Assembly: GCA_902806085.1 (NCBI GenBank)
Contig: CADCVH010000063.1
Coordinates: 1-64,000 of the forward strand
From: an uncultured Rubrobacteraceae bacterium
GTDB lineage: Bacteria; Actinomycetota; Rubrobacteria; Rubrobacterales; Rubrobacteraceae
Length of the DNA stretch: 64,000 bases
Reading direction: 5' to 3'
Each line of letters opens with the position of its first letter. Within the stretch, counting starts at the first letter, position 1. The notes below the pieces were generated by a model, which did no database searches, was not told where the DNA came from, and saw only the letters and a program-made list of their open reading frames with translations. Shown here piece by piece: positions 43,137 to 50,238 of the stretch. Position numbers and translations under genes: made by a program.

Positions 43137-44096
43137 TCAGGGGGCGAAGGTGTCTATCACGTTCGCCATCATGAGCTCCTTCATGCGGGAGTCGACGGAG
43201 GCGAGGTGGCGGGCCTTGTTCACGGCCTCCGCGACCCTGCCCTCGTCCCTGCTGCGAAGCTCGGGGTTGACGACCTGCTTGAAGAGGGCGGCCTCGCGGT
43301 CCACGGCGGCCATGATGCCGCGCAGGTGGCGGGGTTGGATCGAGTACTTCGCCATCTCGAGCGCCAGGCGTGCGATCTCGGCGTCCCGCTGGGTGAGCTC
43401 GCCGGTGCGGCCCACCACCCCGACCGTTATGAGCTCGTCCACGAACCGCGACTCGGTCTCTAAAGTGTCGGCGAGCTCTTCGCGGGTGTAGGTCCTGTCC
43501 TCGAGGACCCGCGAAAGGTCGCCGGCCGCGTCGCCGCCGCCCGCCATGATCCCGCCCCCACCCTCGATGCGCTTCTTTATGACCTTTAGGGGCAGGTATT
43601 CCTTGTCCTGAAGGGTCAGGATGTACTTGAGCAGCTCTATGTCCTGGCCGGAGAAGAGCCTGTAACCGCCGCGGGTGCGGGTGAGGTTTATAAGGCGGCG
43701 ACGCTCCAGGTAGCGGATCTTGCTCACGGACAGCGTCGGGAACTCGGGCCTCAGACGCTCCACCACCTCGCCGATGGTGTAGCTGTCCTTGGAGCCCCCC
43801 CGCCCCCGCATGCCCGCCGCGGGCGCTTCGGTCCGCGGCTCCGTCCGCGGCTCCGTCCGCGGTTCCTCGGGGACGTCCTCCGGGGCGGGGCGCCTGTGGA
43901 CCGCCGGCCGCGAAGCCGGGGGAAAGTCCCCAGCCCCCCGTCCGGGTCCGGGGTTTTCGGCGATGGGCGGCCCGTCGAGCGGCTCCTCTTCCAGGCCGAA
44001 CCCGTGCTCGCGCGCGTTGCCGGCCGGCGGGTCGTCCCTCAGGGGATCGGTCCACCTGCTCCTGTTAGTGTCTCCGTTGTCCAAGGGGCCTCCCAT
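43137..44096 (-). CDS. MerR-family regulator, FtsR-like
   Basis: This 319-residue protein has a long, Pro/Arg/Glu-rich and probably disordered N-terminal region (to about residue 103) with TEPR repeats. A MerR winged helix follows: YTIGEVVERLRPEFPTLSVS, KIRYLERRRLINLTRTRGGY, then RLFSGQDIELLKYILTLQDK. The C-terminal part is helical and could bind an effector or a partner. The position next to an FHA-domain gene is the one seen for the mycobacterial and corynebacterial garA–ftsR pair, where FtsR regulates division genes. That comparison rests on synteny and the FHA/MerR combination only. Confidence 0.8.
   Translation of the reverse strand: MGGPLDNGDTNRSRWTDPLRDDPPAGNAREHGFGLEEEPLDGPPIAENPGPGRGAGDFPPASRPAVHRRPAPEDVPEEPRTEPRTEPRTEAPAAGMRGRGGSKDSYTIGEVVERLRPEFPTLSVSKIRYLERRRLINLTRTRGGYRLFSGQDIELLKYILTLQDKEYLPLKVIKKRIEGGGGIMAGGGDAAGDLSRVLEDRTYTREELADTLETESRFVDELITVGVVGRTGELTQRDAEIARLALEMAKYSIQPRHLRGIMAAVDREAALFKQVVNPELRSRDEGRVAEAVNKARHLASVDSRMKELMMANVIDTFAP
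43831..43866 (-). repeat. Three 12-base repeats inside the MerR gene
   Basis: The + strand unit GTCCGCGGCTCC occurs twice perfectly and a third time with one change, encoding TEPR repeats in the disordered N-terminal region. Confidence 0.8.
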
Positions 44097-44131
44097 CCTC
44101 TACGCAAGTTCTCGTGTCGCGTCCGCCGTTT

Positions 44132-44581
44132 CTACGAGAACACGAACCTGAAACGGTACTTTCCTACCTGTATCTCGTCGCCGTTGCGCAGGTCGACGGA
44201 GTCGACCCTCACCCGGTTTACGTAGGTGCCGTTCAGGCTGCCCGCGTCCCGGATCAGGTACCCTCGCTCCCCGCGCACGACCTCCGCGTGCTTCCTGGAG
44301 ACCGTGACGTCGTCCAGGAAGATGCTGCTGTCCTGCCCGCGGCCGACGGTGACGACCTCCTCGTCTATGTCGTGCATCCGGCGGCCCGCAGTACCCTCCA
44401 CCTGGTCGAGCTCTATGAGCGAGGCCCCGCCCGACCCGCCGCCGGAGACCGGGCTATCGGCCTCTTCCCCGAAGCTCGGGGCGAAAGAGACGGTGCTCTG
44501 GCCCGCGTCGAGCTTCGTTCCGCACTCCGCGCAGAACCTCATGCCGCGCGTGATCTCGGCGCCGCAGTCGGGGCAGACCAT
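44132..44581 (-). CDS. FHA-domain protein with N-terminal zinc ribbon, GarA-like
   Basis: This 149-residue protein begins with a small zinc ribbon (C3, C6, C17, C20) and a linker containing GQSTVSFAPSF. It ends with a complete FHA domain, which binds phosphothreonine: TVGRGQDSSIFLDDVTVSRK, HAEVVRG and RDAGSLNGTYVNRVRVD. The linker resembles the phosphorylated ETT-type segment of mycobacterial GarA, which regulates 2-oxoglutarate metabolism after Ser/Thr kinase action. The zinc ribbon is not in the GarA I know. The ATG at 44581 overlaps the stop of the RsiG-like gene as TGATG. Confidence 0.85.
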   Translation of the reverse strand: MVCPDCGAEITRGMRFCAECGTKLDAGQSTVSFAPSFGEEADSPVSGGGSGGASLIELDQVEGTAGRRMHDIDEEVVTVGRGQDSSIFLDDVTVSRKHAEVVRGERGYLIRDAGSLNGTYVNRVRVDSVDLRNGDEIQVGKYRFRFVFS

Positions 44582-44838
44582 CACGGGCGCCCCCACTCCC
44601 CGCCGATGAGCACCCTGGCGAGCTCCTCCGGCGGCAACGACGCCACGCCCCGGCCCGCGAGCTCGGCCCGGATCAGGTTGACCCTGCCCAGCAACACCTC
44701 GTGCCGGTACGCCGCCGCCCGCTCCTCCTCGGAGACCCGCGCCAGAAGCCGCCCGAGATCCCGCCGGGAGAGCGCCGTGACGTCCTCCGTACCCTCCCAG
44801 TCGAACGAGCCTGCCTGCGTCGATCCGTCCTCAACCAT
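44581..44838 (-). CDS. RsiG-like helical protein with degenerate c-di-GMP signature
   Basis: This 85-residue, mostly helical protein matches the anti-sigma factor RsiG in its coiled-coil region (LSRRDLGRLLARVSEEERAA, then LGRVNLIRAELAGRG and LPPEELARVLIG). RsiG binds the sigma factor WhiG with cyclic di-GMP through the pattern E-x3-S-x2-R-x3-Q-x3-D. Here the equivalent positions are E39, A43, H46, L50 and N54, so only the glutamate is kept. The protein may have lost ligand control or act on another sigma factor. Its promoter places the predicted transcript start at or next to the ATG, suggesting a leaderless mRNA. The FHA and MerR genes follow in the same direction. Confidence 0.7.
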   Translation of the reverse strand: MVEDGSTQAGSFDWEGTEDVTALSRRDLGRLLARVSEEERAAAYRHEVLLGRVNLIRAELAGRGVASLPPEELARVLIGGEWGRP

Positions 44839-44844
44839 CCGACC

Positions 44845-44874
44845 AGTATAGCGCGACCTGAACCTGAAGCGCAA
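44845..44874 (-). promoter_or_regulatory. Promoter of the RsiG-like/FHA/MerR operon
   Basis: On the minus strand TATACT (44850–44845) is the -10 and TTGCGC (44874–44869) the -35, with an 18-base spacer. The expected start lies at about 44838, the first base of the ATG. Confidence 0.6.
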
Positions 44875-44887
44875 TCTCAGCTTCAGG

Positions 44888-44957
44888 CATCGCCGGGCAT
44901 CGCCGGGCATCGCCGGGCATCGCCGGGCATCGCCGGGCATCGCCGGGCATCGCCGGG
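44888..44957. repeat. Seven perfect 10-base tandem repeats (CATCGCCGGG)
   Basis: Seven head-to-tail copies fill the space between the 3' end of the guanylyltransferase gene (stop at 44960) and the -35 element of the RsiG-like gene. The array is non-coding. Copy number could vary between strains. Confidence 0.95.
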
Positions 44958-44959
44958 CC

Positions 44960-47467
44960 TCACGCGGGGTCGGCGGACCCGTCGTCTATGAGGGAGCGCA
45001 CGAGCTCGACGTACTCGCCGGCTAGGGTGTCGGGGTCAGCGCCGTTGGTGGGCTCGGCGTAGACGTAGAAGACGGGGTTGTCGGGGTCTGGGAGCATGAG
45101 CACCCACCCGTCCTCCACGCTCAGGCGGACGCCTTCCGTCAGGATGGCGTCCGGGTCGCCGCCGAACCTCTCGGCGAGGCCCCGCATCACGCGGCCCTTG
45201 GCCGTCCACGGGCACTCCAGGCGCTCGCGGACGACGTTGCCGAAGGAGTCGTCGAAGCTCTTGCGGACGAGCGAGAGCGGCTCCTCGCGGAAGGCCTCGA
45301 GGGCCCGGGCGAGCGTCATAAAGCAGTCGGGGGCCGGGAGGAAGGAGGGGAAGATGTAGCGGCCGTCCGCGAGGGAGGCTAAGTCGGCCCGGACTTCGGA
45401 GGCCCGGATGGCGACGTTGCCTATGCCCGTGCGGCTGATCTCGACCGTCCCCCCGCCCTCTTCGGCGAGTTGCTTGTAGCCGGTGGAGAGGTTTATGGGG
45501 AAGACCGAGCGGCGCGGGCGGGTGGCCTGGATCAGGGCCGCGAGCATCACGTCGCCGGGCACGAAGCGGCCCTCGTCGTCCACGAACCGCACCTGCTCGG
45601 CCTCGGGGCCGACCACCGCCCCGAAGACGGCCCCCACCGTCGGCACTATGCGCGCGACCCGCTCGATGCTCTCGTCGAGGTCCGTTGGCAGGCCGGAACC
45701 GACCACGTTGGCGTTGTAGAAGCCCTCCATCACCACGGCGCCGATGCCCAGGCGCGAGAAGACCCGGCTGGCGACGAGGCCCGCGACGCCGCCGTAGAAG
45801 TCCACGACTATCGTCGCGCCGTTGGTCTTCTCCTTATCGACCACGCGCTCCAGGCGCTCGACGAACTGCTCGACGACGCGGCCGGGGTAGATCAACTCGC
45901 CTATCCCCTCCCCGTACGCCCTGCGGTACTCCTCCCGCACGAACGCCTTCTCCACCGAGCGCTGGTCGTCCTCGGTCATCGGGGTGGCGTCGGAGGAGAA
46001 GAAGAGGATCTCGACGTCGTCCGGGTCCGCGCCGACCCGGACGTGCACCCCCGCCGAAGACCTGCCGGAGAGCACGTCGTGGCGCACCACGCCGGCGTGG
46101 GCGGCCCTGAGGTCCCGGATGTTGATGCCGGTACCAAGGAGCGCCGCGGTCATCGCCCGCTTGGCGACCTGCGCCGAGCGGGAGGCGTCGCGGCCCAAAG
46201 TCACGACGGCGCCGGGGTCCAGGGTGGTGCCGAAGGACGAGGAGAGGCGGGTGACGAACTCGGGGGTGAGGTTGACGTTGAATTTGCCGGTGACGACCCC
46301 GCCCTTGAAGACCGTGCGCAGGCCCATCGTCTCGTAGATCAGGGAGTGGGTCACGTTCGCGCCGGCCTCTATGGTCTTGTGCGGGTAGACCTTCACCTCC
46401 GGGGCGATGGTCGCGCCCTCGCCGACGATCACGTCGTCCCCAAGGGCGCTGCGCTCGAGTATCCTCGCCCTCGCCTGCACGTACGAGTTTCGCCCGACGA
46501 GGGTGTCCTTGAGCTCGGCCCCCTCCCCGATATAGGTCCCCTCCGCGACCACGCTGCGCTCGACGCTAGCACCCGACGAGACGACGACGTTGTCCGCTAT
46601 GACGGAGTAGGGGCCTATCTTCGCGCCGGCGTCGATGCGGGCGTTCTCCCCGATGACCACCGGGCCTTCGAGCTCCTCCTCCGCGACCTGCGCCCTGCGC
46701 CCGACGAAGATGTTCTCCCGAAGCCGCGTTCCGGGCGGCCTGACGTCCTTGACCTTGCCGTCGAGGACGTCGCGCTGGGCGGAGGCGAACTGCTCCAGCG
46801 TCCCTATGTCCTCCCAGTAGTCCTCGGTGACGTACCCGTACATCGGCCGGCCGGCCTCGAGCAGCTTCGGAAAGAGCTCCTTTGAGAAGTCGTACTCGCC
46901 CTCTGAGGGTATCTCCTCCATAACGGAGGGCTCGAGAAGGTAGATGCCGGTGTTGACCGTGTCGGAGAAGACCTGGCCCCAGGCCGGCTTCTCCAAAAAG
47001 CGCGAGACACGCCCGTCCTCCTCCAGGATGACTATGCCGAAGTCTAGAGGGTTCTCCACGCTCTTTAGCACCATCGTCGCCTCCGAGCCCTTCTCCTCGT
47101 GGAAGCGCAGCAGGCGGGTGAGGTCGGCGTCGGTGAGGGCGTCGCCGCTTATGATGAGGAGGCGTTCGCCCCGGAGGCCGAGCTGTTGCTCCGCCATCTT
47201 CACGGAGCCGGCGGTGCCGGCGGGGGCGTCCTCGACGGAGTAGCCGATATCGACGCCCCAGTCCGAGCCGTCGCCGAAGTAGTCCCGGATCTCCTCGGGC
47301 ATGAACTGCAGGGTGACCGCGATGTCCGTGAAGCCGTGGCGTTTTAGGAGGCCCACGATGTGCTCCATGCAAGGCAGGTTCGCTATCGGGATCATGGGCT
47401 TGGGCTGGTCGCTCGTGAGCGGCCTCAGGCGCGTGCCCTGCCCGCCGGCCATGATCACGGCCTTCAT
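44960..47467 (-). CDS. Mannose-1-phosphate guanylyltransferase/phosphomannomutase-like fusion
   Basis: This 835-residue protein has three parts. Residues 1–230 are a nucleotidyltransferase (MKAVIMAGGQGTRLRPLTSD, RLLIISGDALTDADLTRLL, FLEKPAWGQVFSDTVNTGIY). Residues about 245–370 are a left-handed beta-helix with hexapeptide repeats. From about 375 there is a phosphohexomutase-like module. That module keeps TLGRDASRSAQVAKRAM but lacks the usual TASHNP phosphoserine loop, having SGRSSAGVHVRVGADPDD in its place, as in a known subgroup of such fusions. The enzyme should make GDP-mannose or a related NDP-sugar for polysaccharide or glycolipid synthesis. The ATG at 47467 follows AAGGGGAGG. Confidence 0.85.
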   Translation of the reverse strand: MKAVIMAGGQGTRLRPLTSDQPKPMIPIANLPCMEHIVGLLKRHGFTDIAVTLQFMPEEIRDYFGDGSDWGVDIGYSVEDAPAGTAGSVKMAEQQLGLRGERLLIISGDALTDADLTRLLRFHEEKGSEATMVLKSVENPLDFGIVILEEDGRVSRFLEKPAWGQVFSDTVNTGIYLLEPSVMEEIPSEGEYDFSKELFPKLLEAGRPMYGYVTEDYWEDIGTLEQFASAQRDVLDGKVKDVRPPGTRLRENIFVGRRAQVAEEELEGPVVIGENARIDAGAKIGPYSVIADNVVVSSGASVERSVVAEGTYIGEGAELKDTLVGRNSYVQARARILERSALGDDVIVGEGATIAPEVKVYPHKTIEAGANVTHSLIYETMGLRTVFKGGVVTGKFNVNLTPEFVTRLSSSFGTTLDPGAVVTLGRDASRSAQVAKRAMTAALLGTGINIRDLRAAHAGVVRHDVLSGRSSAGVHVRVGADPDDVEILFFSSDATPMTEDDQRSVEKAFVREEYRRAYGEGIGELIYPGRVVEQFVERLERVVDKEKTNGATIVVDFYGGVAGLVASRVFSRLGIGAVVMEGFYNANVVGSGLPTDLDESIERVARIVPTVGAVFGAVVGPEAEQVRFVDDEGRFVPGDVMLAALIQATRPRRSVFPINLSTGYKQLAEEGGGTVEISRTGIGNVAIRASEVRADLASLADGRYIFPSFLPAPDCFMTLARALEAFREEPLSLVRKSFDDSFGNVVRERLECPWTAKGRVMRGLAERFGGDPDAILTEGVRLSVEDGWVLMLPDPDNPVFYVYAEPTNGADPDTLAGEYVELVRSLIDDGSADPA

Positions 47468-47533
47468 CGTCCGTCCCCGCGGTGGCGCATTGTGCCTCCC
47501 CTTCTAACCCGCCGGTTGGCGGTAACGAGATCC

Positions 47534-47561
47534 ATCTTACCCGACGTGTGGCGGTGTCTAA
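47534..47561 (-). promoter_or_regulatory. Promoter of the guanylyltransferase gene
   Basis: On the minus strand TTAGAC (47561–47556) and TAAGAT (47539–47534) are 16 bases apart. The -35 overlaps the stop codon of der. The leader would be about 60 bases. Confidence 0.55.
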
Positions 47562-48862
47562 CGGCTGCTCTTCGCCCTGACCCCGACGGCCACGCCCCAC
47601 AGGTCGTAGCGCTCCCGGAGCGCGTTCTCGACGTAGCGGACGTAGTTGTCCGGCAGGTCGTCGGGGCGGTTGGCGAAGAGGGTGAACCGGGGCGGCGTGG
47701 TCCCGACCTGGGTGGCGTACCGGATCTTCACGCCCCTCGGCGGCGCGTTGCGGTCCACGAGGGCGTTGACGAACTCCGCGATCTCGTGGGTGGGTATCCG
47801 CAGCCGGTAGGCGCCCCTCACGCGGGCGGCGAAGGGCAGCACGTCCCCCACGCCGGCGCCGGTGAGCGCGGAGATCGGCAACGAGCGGGGCTTGAGGTCC
47901 GTGAGACGGGCGGCGATGCCGTCGGTCACCCCGCGTACCCGGTCGGGCGAGACGAGGTCCCTCTTGTTCACGAGGACGCCGCAGGCCCGGCCCGACTCCT
48001 GGATCTCGCGGGCTATCCTGAGGTCGCCTGCCACCACGCCGTCGACCGCGTCCACCAGAAGCAGCGAGACGTCGGAGCGCCGGATCGCCTCCGAGGTCCT
48101 GAGAGAGGAGTAGTAGGGCACCCCGCTCGCCTTCCTGGCGGTCTTGCTCACCCCGGCCGTATCCAGCAACAGGTACCGCTCGGGGCTACCCTCTATCTCC
48201 ACCTCGATCTCGCCAGCCACCGCGTCGGTGGTGGTGCCGGCGACCTCGGAGACGACGGCCCGCTCCGCGCCGAGCAGCCGGTTCAAGAGCGTGCTCTTGC
48301 CCACGTTCGGCCGGCCCACGATTGCCAGCCGCGGCAGGTCGGATTCCTCGTCCGGGCCCGCCTCCGGCAGCAACGCGACGACGGCGTCGAGGAGGTCGCC
48401 GATGCCGAGGCCGTGGACGGCGGAGACGGCGTGGGGCTCGCCCTCGCCCAAAGAGTGGAAGCCGTGGCGTTCGGTGTCGTCGGCGGGGTTGTCCAGCTTG
48501 TTGACGGCGAGCACAACCGACGCGGGGGAGCGGCGCAGCTCGCGGGCTATGGCCGCGTCGGCCTCCGTCGGGCCGAGCCTGGCGTCGGTGAGGTGCAGGA
48601 TCACGTCCGCCTCCTCGACGGCCACCCGCGCCTGCAGGGTCACGAGCGCCTCCAGCCCGACCTTCGCCTTCGGCTCCATGCCGCCGGTGTCCACGAGGTC
48701 GAACTCCGCCCCCGCCCACTCCGCCCTGTTGTACGAGCGGTCGCGGGTCGTGCCTGGCTGGTCGGAGACGACGGCGCCCCTGCGGCGCAGGATCCTGTTT
48801 ATGAGCGAGCTCTTGCCCACGTTGGGCGCGCCGACCACGGCGACGACCGGGAGTCGGCTCAT
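47558..48862 (-). CDS. der: Ribosome biogenesis GTPase Der (EngA)
   Basis: This 434-residue protein has two consecutive G domains, the hallmark of Der, and a C-terminal KH-like domain. G1 motifs are VVGAPNVGKSSLINRILRRR at residue 8 onward and IVGRPNVGKSTLLNRLLGAE near 185. The NKLD and NKRD base-specificity motifs follow in each, and the KH-like region is RIPTHEIAEFVNALVDRNAP. Der is required for 50S assembly. Its ATG overlaps the plsC stop as ATGA. It ends a long, tightly coupled minus-strand series that starts at pyrG. Confidence 0.95.
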   Translation of the reverse strand: MSRLPVVAVVGAPNVGKSSLINRILRRRGAVVSDQPGTTRDRSYNRAEWAGAEFDLVDTGGMEPKAKVGLEALVTLQARVAVEEADVILHLTDARLGPTEADAAIARELRRSPASVVLAVNKLDNPADDTERHGFHSLGEGEPHAVSAVHGLGIGDLLDAVVALLPEAGPDEESDLPRLAIVGRPNVGKSTLLNRLLGAERAVVSEVAGTTTDAVAGEIEVEIEGSPERYLLLDTAGVSKTARKASGVPYYSSLRTSEAIRRSDVSLLLVDAVDGVVAGDLRIAREIQESGRACGVLVNKRDLVSPDRVRGVTDGIAARLTDLKPRSLPISALTGAGVGDVLPFAARVRGAYRLRIPTHEIAEFVNALVDRNAPPRGVKIRYATQVGTTPPRFTLFANRPDDLPDNYVRYVENALRERYDLWGVAVGVRAKSSR

Positions 48863-49503
48863 GCCTGGTCCTTTCGGTGCTCTTTGGGCAGGGCGTAGAT
48901 GGCGCGCAACACCCCGTCGGCGGCCTCGCGGTAGGCCTTGCCGCCGCGCAGGCCCGGGTCCAGCGTAATGGGCTCCCCGACGATCAGGCGCAACCGTTCG
49001 CCGCGCAGGCGCGCCAGGGGGCCAGGCATCCTGCTGACGTAGACGGGCACGACGGGGGCGCCGCCGCGGATGGCGAGCATGACCGCCCCGCTCTTGGCCT
49101 CCCTGGCCGTCCCGTCGTCCTTGTGGGTGCCTTCCGGGAAAATGCCGAGCGCCCACCCTTCGGCGAGGTAGGAGAGGGCGATCCGCACCCCGGCCCGTCC
49201 GCCGCCCTCGCGGTCCACCGGGAAGGAGCCTATAAACTCGAAAAACCTCTTGTACGGGGGCTCGTAGAGCTGCTTCTTGCCCATCCACTGCATGCGGCGG
49301 GGGATCGCCATGCACACGAGCACGGGGTCGGGGTACTGGCGGTGGTTTGCCGCGACGACCAGGGGCCCGGTCTTCGGCGCCTTCTCCATGCCCTGGATGG
49401 TCAACCCGAAGAGGAGGCGGCAGGCGAGGATCATCAACCGCCGGAAAAGGTCGTACCGGAGGGACATCTTCGTCGGCGTGCTCCGGCCCTCGAAGGTCGT
49501 CAC
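48859..49503 (-). CDS. plsC: 1-acyl-sn-glycerol-3-phosphate acyltransferase
   Basis: This 214-residue membrane-associated enzyme acylates lysophosphatidate to phosphatidate, the substrate of CdsA encoded elsewhere in this window. The catalytic H-x4-D is in VAANHRQYPDPVL, and the substrate-binding motif is LGIFPEGTHKDDG. An N-terminal hydrophobic stretch (LMILACRLLFGLTI) would anchor it. I choose GTG 49503, which overlaps the cmk stop as GTGA. A longer start at 49539 would run into the repeat region. The cmk–plsC–der order is common in Gram-positive bacteria. Confidence 0.92.
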   Translation of the reverse strand: MTTFEGRSTPTKMSLRYDLFRRLMILACRLLFGLTIQGMEKAPKTGPLVVAANHRQYPDPVLVCMAIPRRMQWMGKKQLYEPPYKRFFEFIGSFPVDREGGGRAGVRIALSYLAEGWALGIFPEGTHKDDGTAREAKSGAVMLAIRGGAPVVPVYVSRMPGPLARLRGERLRLIVGEPITLDPGLRGGKAYREAADGVLRAIYALPKEHRKDQA

Positions 49504-50207
49504 GGGTTCCCCCAAGGGTTCCCCTGCGGGTTCCCCCAAGGGTTCCCCACGCGCCTTAAGTCTTCGGCGAGATCCAGGACCCGCGAGACGACGTCTTCGA
49601 GGGAGAGGGCCGTCGTGTCGAGCACCACGGCGTCCTCGGCGGGCCTGAGCGGGGAGACCTCGCGTTCGGAGTCCTGGCGGTCGCGGCGCGAGATCGCCTC
49701 CCGGATCCGGTCGAGCTCGGCCTCCCGCCCGCTCTGACGCGCCCTCCTGCGGGCCCGCTCTTCGGGGTCCGCGAGCAGGAAGACCTTGAGATCCGCGCCC
49801 GGCAGGACGACGGTCCCTATGTCCCTGCCCTCGACCACGGCCCCGCCCCGCTCCCTGGCCGCCTCCGCCGCGGCCCGCTGCACCGGCAACAGCACCCCGC
49901 GAAGGCCGGCGTTTACGGAGACCTTCGAGGCCGCGGCGGAGACCTCGGGCGTGCGCAGGTCCGGCTCCGCCACCGGTTCTCCGTCGATGCTGGCCCCGTC
50001 CGGGTCGAGCGAGACCCGGGAGGCGAGCGCCGCGAGCCCGGGCCCGTCCGAGAGGTCGGCCCCCTCCCGCAACGCGAGCAGCGCGGCGGCCCGGTAGGCG
50101 GCCCCGGTGTTGAGGTTGACGACGCCGAGCCGCCCGGCCACGCGCCGCGCGACCGAGCTCTTCCCGCTCCCGGCGGGCCCGTCTATGGTTACGAGGATGC
50201 CCTTCAT
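49500..50207 (-). CDS. cmk: Cytidylate kinase
   Basis: This 235-residue kinase phosphorylates CMP and dCMP. It has the P-loop VTIDGPAGSGKSSVARRVAG at the N terminus, LNTGAAYRAAALLAL for substrate binding, and GGAVVEGRDIGTVVLPGADL. The lid helix region is RRRARQSGREAELDRI. The last 15 residues come from four 12-base repeats (NPWGNPQGNP type) and lie beyond the normal end of the family. The ATG start lies about 30 bases downstream of aroA. The gene overlaps plsC by four bases. Confidence 0.94.
   Translation of the reverse strand: MKGILVTIDGPAGSGKSSVARRVAGRLGVVNLNTGAAYRAAALLALREGADLSDGPGLAALASRVSLDPDGASIDGEPVAEPDLRTPEVSAAASKVSVNAGLRGVLLPVQRAAAEAARERGGAVVEGRDIGTVVLPGADLKVFLLADPEERARRRARQSGREAELDRIREAISRRDRQDSEREVSPLRPAEDAVVLDTTALSLEDVVSRVLDLAEDLRRVGNPWGNPQGNPWGNP
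49504..49551 (-). repeat. Four 12-base repeats at the cmk 3' end
   Basis: The + strand unit GGGTTCCCCCAA occurs four times with minor changes. It encodes the extra tail of Cmk and lies immediately upstream of the plsC start, so copy number might also affect plsC initiation. Confidence 0.85.
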
Positions 50208-50238
50208 CGACCCGGAAGTATAGCCGATAGCCGGGCCC

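Noticed and set aside
44888-44957. 10-base repeat as a CRISPR-like array
   Set aside because: Units are contiguous with no spacers and far too short.
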